In this document: positions 58,106 through 64,000 of the stretch, in pieces | How the letters are laid out: each line of letters opens with the position of its first letter | Position numbering within the stretch: position 1 is the first letter of the stretch | Assembly: GCA_001642945.1 (NCBI GenBank) | Contig: LGRT01000023.1 | Coordinates: 124,001-188,000, forward strand | Origin: Rhodobacteraceae bacterium SB2 | Lineage (GTDB): Bacteria > Pseudomonadota > Alphaproteobacteria > Rhodobacterales > Rhodobacteraceae | DNA: 64,000 nt | Direction: 5' to 3' | Notes under the pieces: generated by a model | Databases searched by the model: none | The model's input: the letters and a program-made list of their open reading frames with translations, nothing else | Told to the model about the DNA's origin: nothing | Position numbers and translations under genes: made by a program

Positions 58106-58848
58106 AGAGACTGATACCGATCCTGACGATGGCTGGAAGCAGACTTATCAAGACAGAAAAATTTAGAAAAAGAAAGTACATTGGCGATCTTGTTAATGCT
58201 GTTCAAATTTTTAACAAAAAAAATGTGGATGAGTTGATTATCGTAGATATAGATGTGACGCGCAGCGGGTGTAAACCTCACTTTGATTTGCTTGAGAATA
58301 CTGCCAGCGAATGTTTCAGTCCTTTAACATATGGCGGCGGTATACAATCAATGAAAGAAGCTGAAAAGCTGTTTAAAATGGGTTTTGAGAAGATCAGTTT
58401 ACAATCTACTTTGTACCGCAATCCAAATTTAGTAAAATCATTAGTAGATAATTTTGGCTCGCAGAGCATCGTCGCATCGTTAGATTATCGAAAGACTATC
58501 TTTGGATCAGTGAAAGTGCAAAACGCTACCGATGGTACTTTACCCCCGTCAAAAGACCTTGAGACCTGCCTCATGCGTTGTGAAGATTTGGGAGTAGGGG
58601 AAATAATAGTTACTTCTGTAGATCGGGATGGGACTTTCTCTGGAATGGACTATGTTTATGTGGCAAAAATGGCTGAACGACTTTCGATCCCTTTAGTCAT
58701 TAACGGAGGTTTATCTTCAATGGATGAATATCAGCTTATTTGCGATACAACCGCGATTTCAGGAATTGCGGGCAGCTCTTTTTTCGTCCTAAGTCGGCCA
58801 CACAAGGCTGTTTTAATTTCATATCCACTAGAAACAAGTATTGAGTAA
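58102..58848 (+). CDS. hisF2: HisF-like subunit of the sugar-amidination system (WbuZ type)
   Basis: 248 residues, TIM barrel, GTG start overlapping hisH2 by 4 bp. The N-terminal strand is LIPILTMAGSRLIK, so the HisF catalytic Asp of CLDV is replaced by Thr9; GGGIQSMKEAEKLF and VINGGLSSMDEY keep the phosphate-binding loops. It fits the WbuZ-type HisF paralogs found with N-acetyl sugar amidotransferases, channelling ammonia. Confidence 0.9.
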   Translation: MKRLIPILTMAGSRLIKTEKFRKRKYIGDLVNAVQIFNKKNVDELIIVDIDVTRSGCKPHFDLLENTASECFSPLTYGGGIQSMKEAEKLFKMGFEKISLQSTLYRNPNLVKSLVDNFGSQSIVASLDYRKTIFGSVKVQNATDGTLPPSKDLETCLMRCEDLGVGEIIVTSVDRDGTFSGMDYVYVAKMAERLSIPLVINGGLSSMDEYQLICDTTAISGIAGSSFFVLSRPHKAVLISYPLETSIE

Positions 58849-58852
58849 CAAC

Positions 58853-59965
58853 ATGAATTACATCGAGTGTCAGCGTTGTGTGATGGATACCACGGCAAAA
58901 AATATAGCTTTTAACGCGGCTGGTCATTGTAATTTTTGTGAAGACTTCTTGTCTAAAGAAAAAGCGATTTTTGTCGATAAAAACGTTAATGAGCTAATCT
59001 CGCGGATCAAGTTAAATGGTAAGCGTGAATATAATTGTGTCGTTGGTTTGTCTGGCGGGGTAGACTCAGCATACACACTTGTTAAAGTCATCGAACTCGG
59101 GCTGCGACCATTGGTTGTACATATGGATAACGGCTGGAATTCAGAATTGGCGCAATCAAACATTGAAAACCTTATTAACTCATTAGGAGTGGATTTATAT
59201 ACGCACGTCATTGAATGGGATGTCTATAGAGATATGATGCAGGCATTATTTGCAGCTGACGTTGTAGACGTTGAAATTCTGTATGACAATGCGATGCTAG
59301 GTGCTTGCTATAAAGCTGCGAAAAAATTCAATGTAAAACATATATTATCTGGATCTAATTATTTGACTGAAGGTATGAAAATGCCAGATGAATGGAACTG
59401 GTACAAGAGAGATGTTAAAAATATCAAAGGAATTTGTAAAAAACAGAATGTACGAAACTTCAAATCATTTCCATTTCACTCTTCCATTAATAGAGTTGTT
59501 GATGAATTGATTTATGGTATTAAATGGATACCATTTCTAGATTATATACCATATAATAAAGAAGATGCATTGATAGAGTTGGAGCAAAATTATAAATACC
59601 GTAGATACCCTTATAAACATTACGAATCTATTTTTACGCGTTTCTACCAAGGCTATATTTTACCAAAAAAATTTAACATAGACAAAAGGAGAATACATTT
59701 ATCAAATCTCATTATTACAAATCAAATAAGCAGGAAAGTCGCTAAGCAACTATTAAACAATGAGCCATATGAATTAGAAGATTTGCTTGAAGACCGTGAA
59801 TATTTTTTAAAAAAAATGGGATGGTCAGAAAAAAAACTAAATGATTATCTTGATCGAGAACCTAAGTCTCATTATTCGTATCCAAACGAGCGTTCTTCTT
59901 GGGAACGATTTAAAAGAAATGTAGATTGTATTAAAGCGAAACTTAATAAATCTGATATTAAATAA
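58853..59965 (+). CDS. wbpG: N-acetyl sugar amidotransferase (WbpG/PseA family)
   Basis: 370 residues from ATG 58853; TTG 58841 is an alternative. Two Cys pairs (CQRC, CNFC) at the N-terminus form a likely metal site, and the ATP-pyrophosphatase loop is VVGLSGGVDSAYTLVK. In P. aeruginosa O5, WbpG with HisH2/HisF2 turns the 3-acetamido of ManNAc3NAcA into an acetamidino group. PseA in Campylobacter acts similarly on pseudaminic acid; no pse genes here. Confidence 0.92.
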   Translation: MNYIECQRCVMDTTAKNIAFNAAGHCNFCEDFLSKEKAIFVDKNVNELISRIKLNGKREYNCVVGLSGGVDSAYTLVKVIELGLRPLVVHMDNGWNSELAQSNIENLINSLGVDLYTHVIEWDVYRDMMQALFAADVVDVEILYDNAMLGACYKAAKKFNVKHILSGSNYLTEGMKMPDEWNWYKRDVKNIKGICKKQNVRNFKSFPFHSSINRVVDELIYGIKWIPFLDYIPYNKEDALIELEQNYKYRRYPYKHYESIFTRFYQGYILPKKFNIDKRRIHLSNLIITNQISRKVAKQLLNNEPYELEDLLEDREYFLKKMGWSEKKLNDYLDREPKSHYSYPNERSSWERFKRNVDCIKAKLNKSDIK

Positions 59966-59979
59966 TAAAGCGATAGCCT

Positions 59980-61560
59980 ATGTTTAATTATTTTCTTAGA
60001 TATTGCAATACGATAAAATATTTAAAATATCGGCAATTATTTTTTCAATTGATACACAAGACTGTACCAAAAACATCGTTTAGGAAAATTAAAGTTTGCG
60101 TTCCTACTGTTACACCAAAACTAGAGTATTATACACCTGCTTATTTTCAAATTAATTGTGGTGAAAGGTATATTAGCCTGTTTGAGTTAAATAAATACTA
60201 TTGGGATGGTACAGGTAACGCAATTAACTCAAACGATTATCTGTCTAAATTTAGTTTCTTTTATTATGAATTTTTGTTATGTACTGATCTTCCAGTAGAA
60301 GCGATAAAGTATTTACTTCAAAATATTTCGTCATTTGAGATGTCTGCTAGCTATATCAATCATCCCTATACGGTGTCAAAACGAATAATATCTTTGGTGA
60401 TTTTATCGTGTTATCGGCAGAATGACGTCATAGATGCGCAATTACAGCTGGAGATTAACAATAGATTATCTGAGGATATTTCGTTTCTTACACAAAATAT
60501 CGAATATCATATCGATGGCAATCACATCTTAACTAATTTTCTTGCATTAGCACTTGTGTATAAAATAACACGAGTACAAAGCTTGGAACAATTTGAAAAA
60601 AAATATTTGAAAGAATTTGAAGAGCAATTTAGTGGTGATGAACATTACGAGAGGAGTTATAGTTATTCAAAGCAACTTTTATACGAGTTCATCTTGTATT
60701 ACCAACTTTGTTCGAAAGAAGAGCAAATCGAGTATAGTGGTAGAATTAAGTCTATCTACTACAATTTGACCAGAAAAGAAAATATTGGTAATTTTAAATT
60801 TGGAGATAATATTGACGAGCAGTGCTGTTCTCTACATTGGTTGTCAGATTTTATTCGAAGAAATATCGGCCCACTAGAGTCTGGTAATGAAAAGGATTCG
60901 TTCCAAATATCCAACGATTCATATATATTGTTAAATAGACAAAAATTTTGTTTGGCGATTGACGCAGGTAAACCGAGTCCAAGTTTTCAACCTGGGCATG
61001 CTCATGACTCAACGGGCGCACTGTTGATGAAAGCTCGGTCGTTAGAGCTCGTTACTTGTAGTGGTACTTCGACCTATGACCGATCGACGCAAAGAAAGCT
61101 GGAACGATCACGTTATGCTTACTCGCGGCCGATATCATTGGGTTTTTCACAGGAGGTATGGAGCTCATTTCGGGTTGCAAGACGTCATGACCCAAAGATT
61201 AGCTATTCTAGCGGATCAACCATTAGTATTGAAGTTCCATGTGAGCGTGGAGCGTTTGTGCGAACTGTAGAAGCGGTGGGTGCAAATGAAGTTTGGGTAA
61301 AGGACAGTGTACGGAATGTTGAACACTTGCAGGTTCAATTTCTAATAAACCCCGAGCTCCAAGTGAAGCAAACGTGTCAGAGTGGGATTTCAATATTCGG
61401 TGCAGCATCAAAAATTGCTAGCTTTTCATTTAGCAAAGAAGCGGATTTGTTGCTTAGAAATTTAGATTTTGGTGTAAAATATGGACAAGTCAAAAGTTAC
61501 ACTTGTGTGTTGATCACAACTAAAACAGGAACAATCAATACGAGGATTAAAATAGAGTGA
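59980..61560 (+). CDS. Heparinase II/III-like protein
   Basis: 526 residues. An alpha-helical N-terminal toroid (NHILTNFLALALVY) and a beta-sandwich C-terminal half with PSFQPGHAHDSTGALLM and GTSTYDRSTQRKLERSRYAYSRP, the heparinase II/III-family signature (GHGHAD and R..RSTxxHNT variants). No signal peptide is obvious. Such genes occur in O-antigen loci; role may be lyase or epimerase-like. Very AT-rich (13 of 60 G+C in line 60001-60060). Confidence 0.82.
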   Translation: MFNYFLRYCNTIKYLKYRQLFFQLIHKTVPKTSFRKIKVCVPTVTPKLEYYTPAYFQINCGERYISLFELNKYYWDGTGNAINSNDYLSKFSFFYYEFLLCTDLPVEAIKYLLQNISSFEMSASYINHPYTVSKRIISLVILSCYRQNDVIDAQLQLEINNRLSEDISFLTQNIEYHIDGNHILTNFLALALVYKITRVQSLEQFEKKYLKEFEEQFSGDEHYERSYSYSKQLLYEFILYYQLCSKEEQIEYSGRIKSIYYNLTRKENIGNFKFGDNIDEQCCSLHWLSDFIRRNIGPLESGNEKDSFQISNDSYILLNRQKFCLAIDAGKPSPSFQPGHAHDSTGALLMKARSLELVTCSGTSTYDRSTQRKLERSRYAYSRPISLGFSQEVWSSFRVARRHDPKISYSSGSTISIEVPCERGAFVRTVEAVGANEVWVKDSVRNVEHLQVQFLINPELQVKQTCQSGISIFGAASKIASFSFSKEADLLLRNLDFGVKYGQVKSYTCVLITTKTGTINTRIKIE

Positions 61561-62771
61561 ACATAGGAATTATAGGTTTAGGATATGTGGGTATTACTAC
61601 AGCAGCGTGCCTCTCAAAACTGGGCCACACAATATATGGATATGAAGTAAACGCACCAAAATGTGACGCGCTGGCTAGAGGAGAAAATGTAATAGTTGAG
61701 CCGGGCGTAACAGAGCTACTTATAGAAAATAGCAACTCGATAAATTTTAAGTTTGCACTTGGTGAAGAAAATTTGGATGTAATATTCGTCTGCGTTGGAA
61801 CTCCGACTAACGAGAACGGCGAAACAGACTTGAGCTTTTTACATAAGAGCTTGGAGGAACTTGCCCATTCCAACATCAACGTACCGATAGTACTGAGAAG
61901 TACAATTCCTATAGGCACCTGTAGTGAAATGAAGCAACGTTATAAAAATTTGGACATATATTTTCATCCTGAATTCCTTAGGGAAGGGACTGCGGTCAAA
62001 GATTTTTTCAACCCACCTGTTATTGTCGTTGGTGTTGACGGCATCAATTCTGAAGTAAGAGCAAAAATTATACTTCAAATATATCAGGATTTTGTATGTG
62101 AAAAATTTGTTGTTTCGACTGCAACAGCGGAATCTATTAAATACGCGAGTAACACTTTCCACGCCTTAAAAGTTTGTTTCGCTAATGAAGTGTCAAAAGG
62201 AGTTTCTAAGTTTGGTGTTAATCCTAACGAAGTCTTGAGAATATTTAGAGCTGATTCACAGCTCAACATCTCAGAAGCGTATCTAAAGCCCGGTTTTGCT
62301 TATGGGGGATCGTGTCTAGAAAAAGACCTGACATCTTTTGTTTCTCAATGCAGATCAGCAGAACTGCCGTTACTAAAGGCGATATCTGTTTCGAACGATA
62401 CAATAATAGAAGAGTTTTATTATAAAGTGACTAATCTAGGTGAAAAGTTTATTGTGAATGGTTTAAGTTTTAAAGAAAACATAGATGACTTGCGCAAAAG
62501 CCCATTCGTGACATTGGTGAAAAAATTATTGTCTGATAAGAAATACGTGTATGCTTATGACGATAACCTAGAGAACATTTACGGCGAGAACCGTACTATT
62601 TTAGATCACTTGAATAAACATCCAAATTTCCAACTGAACAGAACATTTCCCTCAAAAGAAAAACCAATAACGATTTATTGTCATAACAAAAGACATAATC
62701 TTACGCCTGAAAATCTTGATCCAGATTATTGTTTATTCCCAAGTGAAAATATTCGGGCGGTATATGAATGA
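61557..62771 (+). CDS. GDP-mannose 6-dehydrogenase-like (AlgD family)
   Basis: 404 residues. NAD motif IIGLGYVGITTAACLSKLG, HPEFLREGTAVKDFFNPP, and KPGFAYGGSCLEKDLTSF with the catalytic Cys in the AlgD-type GSC loop. AlgD usually has GSCLPKD; here the Pro is Glu. GTG start overlaps the heparinase-like stop. Likely makes GDP-mannuronate from the GDP-mannose of ManB/CpsB; UDP-sugar use cannot be ruled out. Confidence 0.82.
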   Translation: MNIGIIGLGYVGITTAACLSKLGHTIYGYEVNAPKCDALARGENVIVEPGVTELLIENSNSINFKFALGEENLDVIFVCVGTPTNENGETDLSFLHKSLEELAHSNINVPIVLRSTIPIGTCSEMKQRYKNLDIYFHPEFLREGTAVKDFFNPPVIVVGVDGINSEVRAKIILQIYQDFVCEKFVVSTATAESIKYASNTFHALKVCFANEVSKGVSKFGVNPNEVLRIFRADSQLNISEAYLKPGFAYGGSCLEKDLTSFVSQCRSAELPLLKAISVSNDTIIEEFYYKVTNLGEKFIVNGLSFKENIDDLRKSPFVTLVKKLLSDKKYVYAYDDNLENIYGENRTILDHLNKHPNFQLNRTFPSKEKPITIYCHNKRHNLTPENLDPDYCLFPSENIRAVYE

Positions 62772-63880
62772 GAATACTATTTATTTGCACTCGTGAACCT
62801 TCAGAAGCAGGTAAGGCAGATCAAATAACTACAGTTAAAGCAATTGAATATTTGCGGCGTAAAGGCATCGCGGTGGAAGTATTAGTTCTATCACAAATTA
62901 GCAAGTGGCTCTTACCTTTCTGTATATTGAAAGGGATTATTAACCTAGTTCCGTTTCAAGTTGAGTTATATCGTTCAAATGAGAATAAACACTTGATAAT
63001 GAGAGCTTTAGGATCTCAAAAATTTGATAAAGTTTATTTGCATTTAATTCGGAGCGCATCACATATTAATATACTAGATAATCAAAATATTTATCTTGGC
63101 ATGCAAGTATCGCAATATCTCAATTATGAACGAACAAGCAAACAGCTTCATTTTGGGTTAAAAAAGATAACCTACCTTATTGAGGCGAAACTCTGTAAGG
63201 TTTACGAACGCCGCATCGTAAACCAAGTACGTAAAATAAATTTTGTTGGTACCTTTGACAGTAAATATATTTCATATTCACAGGTAGAGCTTGAAAAAGT
63301 AACCTCCGTTCCGCACGGTGTAGACATCGCTGATGCTGCTATTGATGACAAGTCAAGAGATCTTGTTTTTTTGGCAAACTTCTCCTCTGAGCCAAACCAA
63401 ATTGCTCTCAAACATTTAGTCGAAGAAATTATGGAACTGGTATGGACGGAAAATTCCAACATAAGTCTATCTGTTGCCGGCCGTAACATCCCGAGTTGGG
63501 CGTATAATTACACTGATGAAAGGATACGCATTATTGGTGAGGTTGAATCGGCTCATAATTTTATTGGTGCACACAAAATATTTGTTAATCCTGTTAGAGC
63601 CTCCGCAGGGATGCAAAATAAAGTTTTAACATCGTTGATAGCTGGAACCCCGGTAGTGACGTATAGTACAGCAGTTGAGGGTATGAATCTGGAGAATGAA
63701 CTTGTGTTTGAGGCAGCTGATACTATTGATAATTTTGCAAGGCTTGTCACTACGGCGATAAGTAATTATCCAGAGCAAAACACTATAATGCGTGTAGCAA
63801 ACAGTGTGGCAAAATCTTGGAGCTGGGAAACACTTCACGATCGTTGGGCCAAAGAATTCTTAGACCTTGATTTACAATGA
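62768..63880 (+). CDS. Family 4-like glycosyltransferase
   Basis: 370 residues, GT-B fold. N-terminal ILFICTREPSEAGKADQITTV; the C-terminal nucleotide-sugar region is LSVAGRNIPSW, RIIGEVESAHNFIGAHKIFVNP and AGMQNKVLTSLIAGTPVVTY with a following Glu. Start overlaps the dehydrogenase stop (ATGA). Donor and acceptor are unknown. Confidence 0.85.
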   Translation: MRILFICTREPSEAGKADQITTVKAIEYLRRKGIAVEVLVLSQISKWLLPFCILKGIINLVPFQVELYRSNENKHLIMRALGSQKFDKVYLHLIRSASHINILDNQNIYLGMQVSQYLNYERTSKQLHFGLKKITYLIEAKLCKVYERRIVNQVRKINFVGTFDSKYISYSQVELEKVTSVPHGVDIADAAIDDKSRDLVFLANFSSEPNQIALKHLVEEIMELVWTENSNISLSVAGRNIPSWAYNYTDERIRIIGEVESAHNFIGAHKIFVNPVRASAGMQNKVLTSLIAGTPVVTYSTAVEGMNLENELVFEAADTIDNFARLVTTAISNYPEQNTIMRVANSVAKSWSWETLHDRWAKEFLDLDLQ

Positions 63881-64000
63881 GAGATTGGAGTGAGGAAAGC
63901 AAACATGGGTAAATCTTGGTTAGTTGAAAACTTAAGGTACAACTTTGATTATTGCCCGTGAACAAATGATTGGTTTCTAAGATGACAGATGTTTTGTACC
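63881..64000 (+). other. Right edge, probable start of the next operon gene
   Basis: 120 bp after the last glycosyltransferase. An ATG at 63905 opens only 17 codons. An ATG at 63982 stays open to the window edge (MTDVLY) and could start the next gene, but six codons cannot support a call. Confidence 0.25.

Noticed and set aside
57479-58848. hisH-hisF as histidine biosynthesis genes
   Set aside because: They flank wbpG in a polysaccharide operon, lack other his genes, and HisF has lost the catalytic Asp.

Overview
The window reads as chromosome of a marine alphaproteobacterium of the Roseobacter group (Rhodobacterales). This rests on the family content and order: ThyX, an LdtR-type MarR regulator, SdhE, a GyrB-like ParE of 655 residues, LolC/E-LolD, an EpmA-type EF-P, a Pcm-TolC-hypothetical operon, and small proteins of roseobacter-type families. 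I recognised these from sequence alone, so the genus is open.

Region 1 (1-27.4 kb) is ordinary core genome at about 57% GC in sampled lines. It holds nucleotide metabolism (thyX), stress and detoxification genes (glyoxalase, MATE, TolC), several PLP aminotransferases, topoisomerase IV subunit B, a BLUF blue-light sensor, the Lol lipoprotein exporter, EF-P, and ugd (UDP-glucose dehydrogenase). A 756-bp non-coding stretch before parE contains several inverted repeats.

Region 2 (27.7-37.7 kb) is accessory DNA. It starts at a tRNA-Cys(GCA) followed directly by a tyrosine integrase. It then has a YdcF protein, a second, catalytic-domain-only tyrosine recombinase, a non-coding strip with two near-perfect inverted repeats sharing an ATCTCA core, and galU. 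After a repeat-rich gap comes a plasmid-like minus-strand module: DUF6641, DUF3768, a serine recombinase broken by a stop codon and a frameshift, and two ParB-family proteins.

Region 3 (37.2-64 kb) is a surface-polysaccharide locus. A divergently transcribed NusG/RfaH-type antiterminator faces a leader carrying GCGGTAGC, the core of the enterobacterial ops element, followed by a long plus-strand operon. The operon opens with a MarR-type EPS regulator and manB (about 57% GC), then drops in GC at cpsB. It encodes what looks like a complete route to UDP-2,3-diacetamido-2,3-dideoxy-mannuronate (TviB-like dehydrogenase, WbpB, WbpD, WbpE, WbpI). The WbpG/HisH2/HisF2 trio, which in Pseudomonas aeruginosa converts the 3-acetamido group to an acetamidino group, is also present. 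Other genes give GDP-mannose (ManB, CpsB), GDP-mannuronate (AlgD-like), amide formation (AsnB-like), amino-sugar decoration (DegT aminotransferase, methyltransferase, formyltransferase), glycosyl transfer, Wzx export, a probable polymerase-like membrane protein, and polysaccharide-processing enzymes. With ugd and galU nearby, the expected product is a uronic-acid-rich, partly amidinated O-antigen or capsule made by a Wzx/Wzy-type pathway. No initiating phosphoglycosyltransferase or chain-length regulator is in the window; the locus runs off the right edge.
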